Assembly (NCBI RefSeq): GCF_013376005.1
Contig: NZ_JABMJK010000004.1
Location: forward strand, 248,001 to 312,000
Direction: 5' to 3'
DNA length: 64,000 nucleotides
Origin: Duganella sp. SG902
GTDB taxonomy: Bacteria > Pseudomonadota > Gammaproteobacteria > Burkholderiales > Burkholderiaceae_D
Shown: positions 1-9,626 of the stretch, one piece after another
How positions within the stretch are numbered: the first letter of the stretch is position 1
Layout of the letters: each line of letters starts with the position of its first letter
Notes under the pieces: generated by a model
Seen by the model: the letters and a program-made list of their open reading frames with translations, nothing else
Told to the model about the DNA's origin: nothing
The model's database searches: none
Position numbers and translations under genes: made by a program

Positions 1-1
1 T

Positions 2-403
<402 letters not shown>

Positions 404-413
404 GGAGCTTTAC

Positions 414-1640
414 ATGAAAATTAATGGTGACCGCCTGTGGGCATCGCTGATGGAACTGGCGAAAATCGGCGCGACGGAAAAGGGCGGGGTCAAGCGCCTG
501 GCGCTGACCGATCTCGATAAGCAGGGCCGCGACCTGGTTGTCGGCTGGGGCAGGGAAGCCGGGATGTCGATCACCATCGACCAGATCGGCAACGTCTTCA
601 TGCGGCGCGACGGCACGAACAACGCGCTGCCGCCGGTGATGACCGGCAGCCATATCGACACCCAGCCGACCGGCGGCAAGTTCGACGGCAACTACGGCGT
701 GCTGGCCGGCCTTGAGGTGGTGCGCACGCTGAACGATCTCAAAATCAAGACCGAAGCGCCGATCGAAGTCGCCTTCTGGACCAATGAGGAAGGTTCGCGC
801 TTCGTGCCGGTGATGATGGGTTCCGGCGTATTCTGCGGCGCGTTCTCGCTGGAGACGGCCTACGCGGCGAAGGACGTGGAAGGCAAATCGGTCGGCGAAG
901 AGCTGGAGCGTATCGGCTACAAAGGCACGCAGGTGCCGGGCGACCATCCCATCGGCGCCTACTTTGAGACGCACATCGAACAAGGCCCGGTGCTGGAAGA
1001 CGCCGACAAGGTGATCGGCGTGGTGCCCGCCGTGATGGGCCTTTCCTGGTACGACTGCGTGGTCACCGGCATGGAAGCCCACGCCGGACCGACGCCGATG
1101 CATCTGCGTAAAGACGCGCTTCAGGTATCCACCCGCATCATGCAGGAGGTGGTGGCGATCGCCAACCGCTATCCACCATATGGCCGCGGCACGGTGGGCA
1201 TGGTGCAGGTGTTCCCGAACAGCCGCAACGTGATTCCGGGCGAGGTCAAATTCAGCATCGACCTGCGCAACGTGAACGATGAGCTGCTCAACACCATGCA
1301 CGAGGAGATGCTGGCCTTCATCGACAAGACGCGCGGCGAAACCGGCTTGAAGATCTCGATCGAGCGTGTGTCCTACTATCCGCCATGCCCGTTCCATCCG
1401 GAGTGCGTGGAGGCGGTGCGCAGCGCCACCGCCAAACTCGGATATTCGACCATGGACGTGGTCTCCGGCGCCGGCCACGACGCCATCTACGCGGCGTGGC
1501 TGGCGCCGGCCGGCATGATCTTCGTGCCGTGCAAGGATGGCATCAGCCACAATGAAATCGAGGACGCCAAGGCCGAACACCTGGAGGCTGGCTGCAACGT
1601 CCTGCTGCACGCCATGCTGGAGCGCGCAAAGGTGGTTTGA
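414..1640 (+). CDS. Zn-dependent beta-ureidopropionase / N-carbamoyl-amino acid hydrolase
   Basis: This is a 408-residue M20-family amidohydrolase of the HyuC/AmaB/allantoate amidohydrolase group. Visible metal-site motifs are GSHIDT with a following GGKFDGNYG, the acidic pair in WTNEEGSRF, HIEQGPVLE, and a C-terminal SGAGHDA. The lid-domain motif AHAGPTPM is also present. An AAGGAG ribosome binding site sits six bases before the ATG at 414. Next to dihydropyrimidinase it should hydrolyse N-carbamoyl-beta-alanine to beta-alanine, CO2 and ammonia. N-carbamoyl-L-amino acid hydrolase activity cannot be excluded from sequence. A related M20 domain occurs in the fused protein at 7803-9554. Confidence 0.88.
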   Translation: MKINGDRLWASLMELAKIGATEKGGVKRLALTDLDKQGRDLVVGWGREAGMSITIDQIGNVFMRRDGTNNALPPVMTGSHIDTQPTGGKFDGNYGVLAGLEVVRTLNDLKIKTEAPIEVAFWTNEEGSRFVPVMMGSGVFCGAFSLETAYAAKDVEGKSVGEELERIGYKGTQVPGDHPIGAYFETHIEQGPVLEDADKVIGVVPAVMGLSWYDCVVTGMEAHAGPTPMHLRKDALQVSTRIMQEVVAIANRYPPYGRGTVGMVQVFPNSRNVIPGEVKFSIDLRNVNDELLNTMHEEMLAFIDKTRGETGLKISIERVSYYPPCPFHPECVEAVRSATAKLGYSTMDVVSGAGHDAIYAAWLAPAGMIFVPCKDGISHNEIEDAKAEHLEAGCNVLLHAMLERAKVV

Positions 1641-1699
1641 CCGCGGCGAAGCTGTGGCGCATACTGGTTGCTCCCGACCAGTTCGCCATAGCTTTCACT

Positions 1700-3373
1700 A
1701 TGCAAGCACCTCAAAACAGCCAGGTCCACGCCCTGCAGGCGGCGGCGCTGACCGCCACGCTGGAGAGCATTTCGGACGCGGTCCTGATGCTGGGGCATGA
1801 CTGGGAAATCCGCTACATGAACGGCAACGCCGAACGCCTGACCAAGGTGCAGCGTGCCGACGTGCTGGGACGCTGCCTGTGGGACGTTTTTCCCGAGGCG
1901 ATCGGCGGCCCTTATTACCAGGCCTACCACAAGGCGGTGGAGACGAATACGCCGGTGACGTTCGAGGAGCACTACGCGCCCTTGGACCTGTGGACCGAGA
2001 TCCGCGCCTATCCATCCGAGGAAGGGCTGACGATTTATTTTCGCGACATCAGCGAGCGCAAGGCCACGGAGGCGTTGAGTCACCGCATGGCCTTTTACGA
2101 CAAGCTGACCGGCCTGCCGAATCGCCAGCTGCTGCTGGACCGCCTGTCGCACGCGATGGCGCTCAGCCAGCGCAGCGGGCGCCCCGGCGCGGTGCTATTC
2201 ATCGACCTCGATCACTTCAAGAGCATCAACGACACGCGCGGCCACGACAAGGGAGATCTGCTGCTGCAACAGGTCGCGGACCGCTTGAACGACGCGGTGC
2301 GCAGCTGCGATACGGTGGCACGCTTCGGCGGCGATGAATTCGTCGTGCTGCTGGAGGAAATTGGTGGCGATGCGGTCGCCGGCGCGCGCGAGAGCGTATC
2401 CAAACTGCTACAGGCGTTTCACGGGCCGTTCACCATCGACGGTATCGAGCATTACAGCACACCGAGCATCGGCGTGGCCCTGTTTGGCCGTGAGAAGGCC
2501 GGTACGGACGACATATTGAAGCGCGCGGACCTGGCCATGTATCAGGCCAAGGCGGCCGGCCGCAATGGCTTCGCCTTCTTCGATCCCGCGATGGAGGCAC
2601 GGGTGTCGGCGCGCGCGACGCTGGAGGCGGACTTGCGGCGCGCCGTGGCCAATCAGGAGTTCGAATTGCATTACCAGCCCCTGGCCAGCGTTGACGGTGA
2701 ACTGTCGGGCGTGGAGGCGCTGCTGCGCTGGCGCCATCCGCAGCGCGGGCTGGTCTCGCCGGCGGAGTTTATCCCCATCGCGGAGGAGACCAGCATGATC
2801 CTGCGGATCGGCGGCTGGGTGCTGGAGGAGGCTTGCGCCATGCTGGCACGTTGGGCCGGCGACGCCCGCACGGCCGGACTGGATATGTCGGTGAATGTCA
2901 GCATGGCCCAGTTCCACCGGCCGGATTTTGTCGAGCAGGTGCTGGCGGTTTTGCGGCAGACCGGCGCGCGGCCGGAGCGTTTGCGGCTGGAGCTCACCGA
3001 GAGCCTGCTGCTCAACGACCTGGAAGGGACGATCCAGAAGATGCAGCGCCTGCGTGCCGTCGGCGTGCGCTTCTCGGTGGACGATTTCGGCACCGGCTAT
3101 TCCTCGCTGTCCTATCTGCACCGCCTGCCGCTGTCGCAATTGAAGATCGACCGCTCCTTCATCTGGGACGCGTTGAAGGAAGGCCATGGCGCCGCCATCG
3201 TGCGCATGATCGTCGCGCTGGGCAGGACGATGGGCATGTCGGTGTTGGCCGAGGGCGTGGAAACGCCGGAGCAGCTGTCATTTGTGATGACCGAAGGCTG
3301 CCATTATTATCAGGGCTATTTGTACAGCAAACCGCTGCCGGAAGACCAATTGAACTCTTTTCTCTCTCATTGA
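1700..3373 (+). CDS. PAS-GGDEF-EAL cyclic-di-GMP signalling protein
   Basis: The 557-residue protein has a PAS domain (about residues 18-125, with WEIRYMNGNAE), a GGDEF domain (about 135-300) and an EAL domain (about 315-555). The GGDEF motif is intact at residues 210-214, and an inhibitory-site RxxD (RSCD) sits five residues before it. The EAL domain keeps EALLRW (from residue 339), DDFGTGYSSL, LKIDRSF and EGVET, so both cyclase and phosphodiesterase chemistry look possible. No membrane segment is evident, so it is probably cytoplasmic. I start at ATG 1700; a TTG at 1637 overlapping the previous stop would add 21 residues with no homology. The ligand of the PAS domain is unknown. Confidence 0.92.
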   Translation: MQAPQNSQVHALQAAALTATLESISDAVLMLGHDWEIRYMNGNAERLTKVQRADVLGRCLWDVFPEAIGGPYYQAYHKAVETNTPVTFEEHYAPLDLWTEIRAYPSEEGLTIYFRDISERKATEALSHRMAFYDKLTGLPNRQLLLDRLSHAMALSQRSGRPGAVLFIDLDHFKSINDTRGHDKGDLLLQQVADRLNDAVRSCDTVARFGGDEFVVLLEEIGGDAVAGARESVSKLLQAFHGPFTIDGIEHYSTPSIGVALFGREKAGTDDILKRADLAMYQAKAAGRNGFAFFDPAMEARVSARATLEADLRRAVANQEFELHYQPLASVDGELSGVEALLRWRHPQRGLVSPAEFIPIAEETSMILRIGGWVLEEACAMLARWAGDARTAGLDMSVNVSMAQFHRPDFVEQVLAVLRQTGARPERLRLELTESLLLNDLEGTIQKMQRLRAVGVRFSVDDFGTGYSSLSYLHRLPLSQLKIDRSFIWDALKEGHGAAIVRMIVALGRTMGMSVLAEGVETPEQLSFVMTEGCHYYQGYLYSKPLPEDQLNSFLSH

Positions 3374-3381
3374 AGGGCAGC

Positions 3382-4575
3382 ATGTTGAAATACGCATTGG
3401 TGATGTTATGTTTATTACCGACGACGGTGTTGGCATGGGATGATACGAATGCGCTGGCAGTAACTTGCAGCTACACGCATTATTCTTCATTTGATCATGA
3501 AGAGGCCACGATTGCATGGGGGCCAGAACGCAAAGGAGAAAAAGCGCATGTTCAAAAGTTCATGCGCGCTAAATCAGAAGAGAATACTCAAGTAATTGGT
3601 GAACGCGATACCGGTGATTGCATATTCCCTTCTGGACTTCAGGTTCGAATGAAAGTAGACGTAGGCACTGCCGGTCCGGGCATGTGTGGTGGTGATCCCG
3701 CAGCCACGATGTCCCTCTGGATTAATCGCCGCAAGGTGGCAACCGAGTGGTTTGCTGGCTACTGTAAAGAGGAAAAGGAACCGGCAGTCAGTTTCAAAAT
3801 ATTGGGCGCCAAGCATCTGCGTGTCGAAAAATGTCACGCGACATGGAAGAAGGACGATATACCTGAACTTTCGGTTTGCATCGATTTGCCTGATCTAAAA
3901 CGATACCCGATCGATGAATTGGAATATCCTTCGGCAGGGAGTAAGGCGCCGGTCGCTGGCGAGGTGGTTATCCGTTATGGCAAGAACGAGGTTTGCCGTG
4001 AGGTGAAAAATGCACTGCATAAGGAATTTACCGTATTTAACTACGGCGCTGACGCGCCCGGAAAATTGCAATGGTTTGAATGGCAGGACAACGAAGTGCG
4101 CGTAGCCAAGGATTTTCACGGTTATCAGGTCGGTATATTCGATTTGAACAACGACGGTAGGCTGGACAGGGTGTACGCGCAAAATTACTCGACGAATTAT
4201 ATGATTGGCAATCATCTGCTGGTTCAGTATGGGCAATCCAACACGAAATTAATAGTTCCGGATAACCCATTGGAACGTGCGGTCGCGCTGCCTTGTCATA
4301 TCGCGAATCAAAATGCGAGCCTTAATGGCTGTGCAGGTTTTGGCGAACGCAGTCCCGACTACGATTTAGCGATCCATGGAACCGGGGCCAAAGACCAGGC
4401 CGTATTCAGGGAGCGCTACACGAATTTAACGCCTTTCCGATTTCGTGGTGCTACCTATTTGGCGGTCACTGAAGGCTTGATTGGTAAAGATGGTTATGCT
4501 GGTGTGCTTAAGATACGGCCTGATGGAAGCGCCGAGAAGACCTGTCTCCTCGAAAAAATCCGATTCCATATGTGA
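3382..4575 (+). CDS. secreted hypothetical protein with a calcium-loop-like repeat
   Basis: I do not recognise this 397-residue protein. It starts with a clear signal peptide (a short basic start, a hydrophobic core, then TTVLA before WDD), so it is exported. Near residue 255 it carries FDLNNDGRLDRVY, a DxNxDGxxD loop like those in VCBS/FG-GAP or dockerin-type calcium-binding segments. Several cysteines suggest disulfides. The start ATG at 3382 lies 8 bases after the previous stop, and its own stop overlaps the next start. The gene is visibly richer in A and T than both neighbours and uses many A/T-ending codons, suggesting later acquisition. No function is proposed. Confidence 0.75.
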   Translation: MLKYALVMLCLLPTTVLAWDDTNALAVTCSYTHYSSFDHEEATIAWGPERKGEKAHVQKFMRAKSEENTQVIGERDTGDCIFPSGLQVRMKVDVGTAGPGMCGGDPAATMSLWINRRKVATEWFAGYCKEEKEPAVSFKILGAKHLRVEKCHATWKKDDIPELSVCIDLPDLKRYPIDELEYPSAGSKAPVAGEVVIRYGKNEVCREVKNALHKEFTVFNYGADAPGKLQWFEWQDNEVRVAKDFHGYQVGIFDLNNDGRLDRVYAQNYSTNYMIGNHLLVQYGQSNTKLIVPDNPLERAVALPCHIANQNASLNGCAGFGERSPDYDLAIHGTGAKDQAVFRERYTNLTPFRFRGATYLAVTEGLIGKDGYAGVLKIRPDGSAEKTCLLEKIRFHM

Positions 4576-5966
4576 TGAACCATATCGATCCTCACCAAGC
4601 TTATCTCGACGGGAATCATCGCATGGCCGCCGGCGACCTTGCCAGGGCCGAGGTTTGTTACCTGGAGACGCTGGCGCAGCAGCCCTGGCACGCGGCGGCA
4701 CGCGCCAATCTTGGATATCTGAAGGAGCAGCAGGGGGCTGTCGCGGAAGCCGAGTTCCACTATCGGCAGGCGATTGCGCTGATGCCGGATCACGCGCAGT
4801 TGCAGCAGAATCTGGGCGCGCTGCTGTTGCGGGAAAAGCGTTTCACGGAATCGGAAGCGGCGATGCGGACGGCGGTGGAACTGGCGCCTGACGAACCATC
4901 GGCGTGGAGTCAATTGGGCGTGCTGCTGGTGTGTACGCATCACGAAGATGAGGGCGAGGCATGCTACCGGCGCGCACTGACGCTGCAGCCGGAACATGCG
5001 CGGGCGCGCTTCAACCTCAGTTATCTGCTGCTGCGGCAGGCGCGCTTTGAGGAGGGCTGGCGCATGCTGGAGGCGCGCTGGCAGTTCGACCGTTTTCCGC
5101 TGTCTTTCGACTGCGCGTTCTGGGAGGGAGAGCCATTGGCCGGAAAATCCATCGTGATCGGGATGGAGGCCGGGCATGGCGATATGATCCACTTCTGCCG
5201 CTATGCTCCGCTGCTCAAGGCACGCGGTGCGGCGCGGGTGGATGTGGTGTGTCATCCGGGCTTGCGGCGCCTGTTCGCCACCTTGCCGGGCGTGGATCGT
5301 GTGCACGCCTTGGGCGAAGCGCTGCCCGCTGGCTGGGATTACTGGACACGCCCCATGCGCCTGCCGGGACTATTTGGGACGGCGCTGGACAGCATTCCGG
5401 CCGATGTGCCCTATCTGAGCGCGCAGCCGGATTTGGTTGGGCGCTGGCGTGAAGCGCTGCCGCGGAACGGTCTGCGGGTGGGCCTGGCCTGGCGCGGCAA
5501 CGCCAACTTCGAGAACGACGCGGACCGCTCGTTGCCGTCGCTGATGTCGCTCGCCCCATTGGCCGCCGCGCCTGTGCATTTCATCAGTTTGCAAAAGGGC
5601 GTGGGCGAGGAAGAGGCGCTGTTGCCGCCGACGGGGATGGAGCTGCATCCCATCGGGCCGCAACTGGCCGACTTCGCGGACACCGCCGCCGTCATCGCTA
5701 ATCTCGACCTGGTGATCAGCGTGGATACGGCGGTGGCCCACCTGGCTGGCGCCATGGGCAAGCCTTGCTGGCTGCTGCTGCCCGACTATCGCTGCGACTG
5801 GCGATGGATGACGGAGCGCGACGACACGCCTTGGTATCCATCCATGCGCCTGTTTCGGCAGCCGCGCGATGGCGGCTGGTCTCCCGTCGTCGCGCAAGTG
5901 GCGGCCGCGCTGCTCAGCCTCGGAAGTAGTGCCGCGCCAGATCATCGATCAGATTCGGCCCGGTAG
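4575..5966 (+). CDS. TPR protein with glycosyltransferase-like C-terminal domain
   Basis: The first ~170 residues form four to five tetratricopeptide repeats (for example AEFHYRQAIALMPDHAQLQQ). The remaining ~290 residues resemble the GT9/GT41-like domain often found behind TPRs in proteobacteria, with GLAWRGN, FISLQKG and a conserved end segment LVISVDTAVAHLAGAMGKP. Such proteins are usually annotated as TPR-containing glycosyltransferases; acceptor and donor cannot be told from sequence. The ATG at 4575 overlaps the previous TGA by one base, indicating translational coupling to the secreted protein. An upstream in-frame GTG at 4572 is less likely. The last 53 bases overlap the convergent SDR gene. 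Confidence 0.78.
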   Translation: MNHIDPHQAYLDGNHRMAAGDLARAEVCYLETLAQQPWHAAARANLGYLKEQQGAVAEAEFHYRQAIALMPDHAQLQQNLGALLLREKRFTESEAAMRTAVELAPDEPSAWSQLGVLLVCTHHEDEGEACYRRALTLQPEHARARFNLSYLLLRQARFEEGWRMLEARWQFDRFPLSFDCAFWEGEPLAGKSIVIGMEAGHGDMIHFCRYAPLLKARGAARVDVVCHPGLRRLFATLPGVDRVHALGEALPAGWDYWTRPMRLPGLFGTALDSIPADVPYLSAQPDLVGRWREALPRNGLRVGLAWRGNANFENDADRSLPSLMSLAPLAAAPVHFISLQKGVGEEEALLPPTGMELHPIGPQLADFADTAAVIANLDLVISVDTAVAHLAGAMGKPCWLLLPDYRCDWRWMTERDDTPWYPSMRLFRQPRDGGWSPVVAQVAAALLSLGSSAAPDHRSDSAR

Positions 5967-6807
5967 GCGTCCAACCCAGCTGTTGCCGCGTTAGCGCGCT
6001 GGACGCCGGGCAGTCGGCGGCGAAGAAGCGGCCCAGGAAGCCAAAGTGTTCTGGCGCTTCCGCCGCCGATATGCTGACCACCGGCAGATTCAATCCTGTG
6101 CCGATGGTGGCCGCGATCTCGCGCGTGGCGACGCCTTGTTCGGCGATGGCGTGATACCGCTTGCCTGCCGCACCATGTTCCAGCACCAGCCGGTACAGGC
6201 GCGCGGCGTCGAAGCGATGCACTGCCGGCCAGCGGTTTTCGCCGTCGCCGATATAGGCTGACACACCCTTGGCGCGGGCGATATCGACCAGGCGCGGCGC
6301 AAAGCCGTAATCGCCATCGCCGTGCACGGAAGGCGGCAGGCGCACCAGCGACGAGCGCACGCCGCGCGCGGCCAATGCCAGCGTCAGTTCCTCCGACGCT
6401 GTGCGGTGCTGCGCCGGGCCGCCGAGATCGGGGCCGTCATCCTCCGTGCCGACCACGCCGTGCCTGAGCAGGGCGCTGCCGGAGGTGGTGATCAACGGTT
6501 TGCCGGTGCCGGCCAGCGCGTCACCCATGGCGGCGATGGCGGAGCGGTCGGTTTCGCCGGCGGCGTTGAAGTCCTTGAAGTCGTGAATGAAGGCGGTGTG
6601 GATCACGCCATCGCAGGCGCGCGCGCCCGCCGCCATGCTTTCGGTGTCCGACAAATCGCCGCGATGTACCGGGACGCCGCGACGGGCCAGCAGCTCCGCG
6701 CCCTCCGCGCTGCGCGCCAGTCCCAACACCTCGTGGCCAGCGTCCAGCAATTCAGTGATGACGGCCGAACCCACCCAGCCGGTGGCGCCTGTAACGAATA
6801 CTCTCAT
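5914..6807 (-). CDS. NAD(P)-dependent SDR-family epimerase/dehydrogenase
   Basis: This 297-residue extended-SDR protein begins with a Rossmann dinucleotide motif (VTGATGWVGSAV, i.e. TGxxGxxG). It resembles the NAD-dependent epimerase/dehydratase family members that reduce small carbonyl compounds. The start is chosen at 6807, where an AAGGAG lies six bases upstream; the ATG at 6813 directly abuts that site. It is divergent from an AraC-family regulator at 6904, a common pairing that suggests the regulator controls it. The canonical YxxxK is not obvious in the usual place, so catalytic competence is unclear. The substrate is unknown. Confidence 0.8.
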   Translation of the reverse strand: MRVFVTGATGWVGSAVITELLDAGHEVLGLARSAEGAELLARRGVPVHRGDLSDTESMAAGARACDGVIHTAFIHDFKDFNAAGETDRSAIAAMGDALAGTGKPLITTSGSALLRHGVVGTEDDGPDLGGPAQHRTASEELTLALAARGVRSSLVRLPPSVHGDGDYGFAPRLVDIARAKGVSAYIGDGENRWPAVHRFDAARLYRLVLEHGAAGKRYHAIAEQGVATREIAATIGTGLNLPVVSISAAEAPEHFGFLGRFFAADCPASSALTRQQLGWTPTGPNLIDDLARHYFRG

Positions 6808-6903
6808 GTCCATCTCCTTGTTCAGATGGGAGCATGATAGTGGCCAGCGGTCGGACGATCCATGCTGTAGAATCCGTATTTTCTTCGTGATCGTCCGAAT
6901 GCC

Positions 6904-7815
6904 ATGGATCCTTTATCCGACGTCCTGTCCCTGCTCAAGCCGCGCAGCTACGTTGCGGGCGGCTTCGACGTGGGCGGCGAATGGGCGCTGCAGTTTCACC
7001 AGCACGAAGGCATCAAGTGCTACGCCATCGTCGCCGGCGAATGCTGGCTGGCGGTGGATGGCGTGGAACAGCCGGTGCACCTGAGGACCGGCGATTGCTT
7101 TTTGCTGCCACGCGGGCGTCCGTTCCGTCTCGCCAGCGATCTGTCCCTGCCGAGCGTCAACGCGCTGGAGGTGCTGCGGCAGCGGCGTCTGGGCGGCATC
7201 GGCATCATCAACGATGGCGGCGGCTGTCTGCTGGTTGGCGGCCATTTTGTCTTCAATGGCAAGCACACGGGCATACTGCTGGAGGCGCTGCCGCCCATCG
7301 CGCATGTGCACAAGGAGTCGGACCGCGAGACCCTGCGCTGGTCCCTGCAACGCCTGGCCACGGAACTGCGCGAACAGCGGCCCGGCCACACCCTGATCGC
7401 CCAGCACATGGCGCACATGATGCTGGTGCAGGCGCTGCGGCTGGTGCTGGCGGAAGAAGAGGGCGGCGGGATAGGCTGGCTGTATGCGCTGGCCCATCCG
7501 CAAATCGGCGGCGCCATCGGCGCGCTGCATGCCGATCCCGCGCGGCGCTGGACGCTGGAGACGTTGGCGCGGCATGTGGGCATGTCGCGCTCCACGCTGG
7601 CGCTGAGATTCAAGCAGACCGTGGGCACGTCGCCGATGGAATACCTGACGCGCTGGCGCATGCTGCTGGCGGGTGACCGCCTGGTGCATTCCAGCCAGGC
7701 GGTGTCCGTGATTTCGCAACAACTGGGCTACGAGTCCGACAGCGCCTTCAGCACCGCGTTCAAACGCGTGATGGGCTGCTCGCCGCGCCAGTACGTGCGC
7801 GATCAGTCTTTGTAA
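6904..7815 (+). CDS. AraC-family transcriptional regulator with cupin sensor domain
   Basis: The 303-residue protein has an N-terminal cupin_6-type sensor domain (about residues 8-190; GECWLAVDGVEQPVHLRTGD is typical). A C-terminal AraC double helix-turn-helix covers about 205-300, with LARHVGMSRSTLALRFK and GYESDSAFSTAFKRVMGCSPRQY. It is divergent from the SDR gene across a 96-base gap, so it likely activates that gene. Its 3' end overlaps the convergent UraD-AllC gene by 13 bases. The inducer is unknown. Confidence 0.9.
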   Translation: MDPLSDVLSLLKPRSYVAGGFDVGGEWALQFHQHEGIKCYAIVAGECWLAVDGVEQPVHLRTGDCFLLPRGRPFRLASDLSLPSVNALEVLRQRRLGGIGIINDGGGCLLVGGHFVFNGKHTGILLEALPPIAHVHKESDRETLRWSLQRLATELREQRPGHTLIAQHMAHMMLVQALRLVLAEEEGGGIGWLYALAHPQIGGAIGALHADPARRWTLETLARHVGMSRSTLALRFKQTVGTSPMEYLTRWRMLLAGDRLVHSSQAVSVISQQLGYESDSAFSTAFKRVMGCSPRQYVRDQSL

Positions 7816-9554
7816 TTGCGCAGGAAGTCCAGCAGCACGCGGGCGGCGATGTCGGCGTCGTCGGCCGTCATGGTCTCCAGCGGATTGTGGCTGATGCCGC
7901 CGTTGCCGCAGCGCGTGAACAGCATGGCGACGTCGGTGATGGCGGCCATCGCCATGGCGTCATGGCCCGCGCCGGACAGCAGGTCGAAGCGTGGCAGGCC
8001 GGCGCGCTCGATGGCGTCGCCGAACTGCCGCATCAGGCGCGGCGCGCATGGCGCGGCGCTGGCGTCGACGATCTTCTGCACGCTGTATTCGATCTGCCGG
8101 CGCGCGCAGATGGCGGCGATGCCGTCCAACACATCCTTCACCGCCGCCAGGCGCACCGTATCGTCGGCGGCGCGGATGTCCAGCGACAGCCTGCATGCGC
8201 CGGGAATCACGTTGACCGAGCCACCCGGCACCTGCAACTGGCCGACCGTGCCGACCAGCGAAGGCGCCTGCGCGCAGCGCCGCTCGACCAGTAGCACGAT
8301 TTCCGCCGCCGCCGCCGCCGCATCCTTGCGCATGCTCATGGGCGTGGTGCCGGCGTGGCTGGCCAGTCCGGTCAGCTCGACCAGATAGCGCGAGCTGCCG
8401 GCGATAGCTGTGACCACGCCCAGCGCCAGGTCGCGTTCCAGCAGCACCGGGCCTTGTTCGATATGGACCTCCACGAAGCCCAGCAAGCCGGCCGGATCGC
8501 GCGCGATCGCGGGGATGCGCGCCACGTCATGGCCGGCGGCCAGCAACGCGTCACGCATGCTGACGCCATCGGCGTCGGTCTGGTCCAGCAGCGACAGGTC
8601 GAAGCGGCCGGTTACCGCCGTGCTGCCGAGGAAAGTGCTCTTGAAGCGCACGCCTTCTTCCTCCGCGAAGCCGACGACCTCAAAGTGGAACGGCAGTTTC
8701 TCGCCGCGCTGGTGCAAGTGGCGCACCAGGGCGATCGGCAGCAGGATGCCGAGACGGCCGTCGTACTTGCCACCGTTGCGCACGGTGTCGTAGTGGGAGC
8801 CGGTCATCAGCGTTTTTGCGTCCGGCGCGTCCGAGCGGTAGACGCCGACCACGTTGCCGACCGCGTCGATGTGGGCTTCCATGCCGGCGGCGCGCATCCA
8901 TTCGAGCAGTTGCGCGGCAGTCTGGCGGTGCGCCGGCGTCATGTAGGCGCAGGTGAGTGCGCCGTCGGTGTCATCGCTCCACGCGGCCAGTTCCTCGCTC
9001 CATTGCATGATGGCCGGGCCGAATTCCAGCCGCACCGACAGCAGGTCGTTCAGGCGGATTTCCGCGATGCGCTTGATCTGGCGGAGGCATTCCGCGATTT
9101 CGTCGGCGCGCTGGTTCTTCAACCGGCGCGTGAAGGTGGCGATGATGTTTTGGCGCGTGAGCCCTTGTCCGGTCGGGCCTTTGACGGCGAGGATGAAGGG
9201 AAAACCGAATTTGGCGTTGTAGTCCGCGTTGAGCTGGTGCAGCGTCGCGAATTCCTCCGCGCTGCAAAGGTGCAGGCCGGACTTTGCTTGCTCATTGGTC
9301 GATTCGGCCGTCAACTGGCCGGCGACGGCGGCCTTGCCCGCCAGTTCCGGGTGGGCGCGGATCAGGCCAAGTTGCTCATCCAGCGTGGCGGCGCTGACCA
9401 CGGACTGCAAGGCCAGCTTAAGCGCGGTCTCGTTGGCGAAGGGACGCTGTGCGGCGGCGCGCTCCGGTATCCACGGCGAGTGCTCGTAGATGCCGCGCAG
9501 GCGGTCGACGAAGGTGGCGGTATCGCAGCTATTGAGGTCGGAGAGTGTGGTCAT
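7803..9554 (-). CDS. uraD-allC: fused OHCU decarboxylase - allantoate amidohydrolase
   Basis: One 583-residue chain joins two purine-degradation enzymes. Residues 1-172 are an OHCU decarboxylase (UraD), with catalytic His68 in RAHPELAGK, then STNEQAKSGL and YNAKFGFPFILAVKG. Residues ~175-583 are an M20 allantoate amidohydrolase, with GSHYDT (His254), GGKYDG (Asp265), AEEEGVRF, HIEQGPVLLE, ASHAGTTPM and SGAGHDA. The first half converts OHCU to S-allantoin; the second hydrolyses allantoate, two steps later. The start at 9554 follows GGGAG by five bases; in-frame ATGs at 9557 and 9569 are alternatives. No stop or frameshift lies between the halves, so the fusion is real. It sits beside LysR and puuD. 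Confidence 0.93.
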   Translation of the reverse strand: MTTLSDLNSCDTATFVDRLRGIYEHSPWIPERAAAQRPFANETALKLALQSVVSAATLDEQLGLIRAHPELAGKAAVAGQLTAESTNEQAKSGLHLCSAEEFATLHQLNADYNAKFGFPFILAVKGPTGQGLTRQNIIATFTRRLKNQRADEIAECLRQIKRIAEIRLNDLLSVRLEFGPAIMQWSEELAAWSDDTDGALTCAYMTPAHRQTAAQLLEWMRAAGMEAHIDAVGNVVGVYRSDAPDAKTLMTGSHYDTVRNGGKYDGRLGILLPIALVRHLHQRGEKLPFHFEVVGFAEEEGVRFKSTFLGSTAVTGRFDLSLLDQTDADGVSMRDALLAAGHDVARIPAIARDPAGLLGFVEVHIEQGPVLLERDLALGVVTAIAGSSRYLVELTGLASHAGTTPMSMRKDAAAAAAEIVLLVERRCAQAPSLVGTVGQLQVPGGSVNVIPGACRLSLDIRAADDTVRLAAVKDVLDGIAAICARRQIEYSVQKIVDASAAPCAPRLMRQFGDAIERAGLPRFDLLSGAGHDAMAMAAITDVAMLFTRCGNGGISHNPLETMTADDADIAARVLLDFLRNYKD

Positions 9555-9626
9555 CATAGCTCCCATCATAACGCGCCCGCGCCGCCGCGATATATGCGGT
9601 ATGGCCTAGGGTGTATAAGACTGCGC

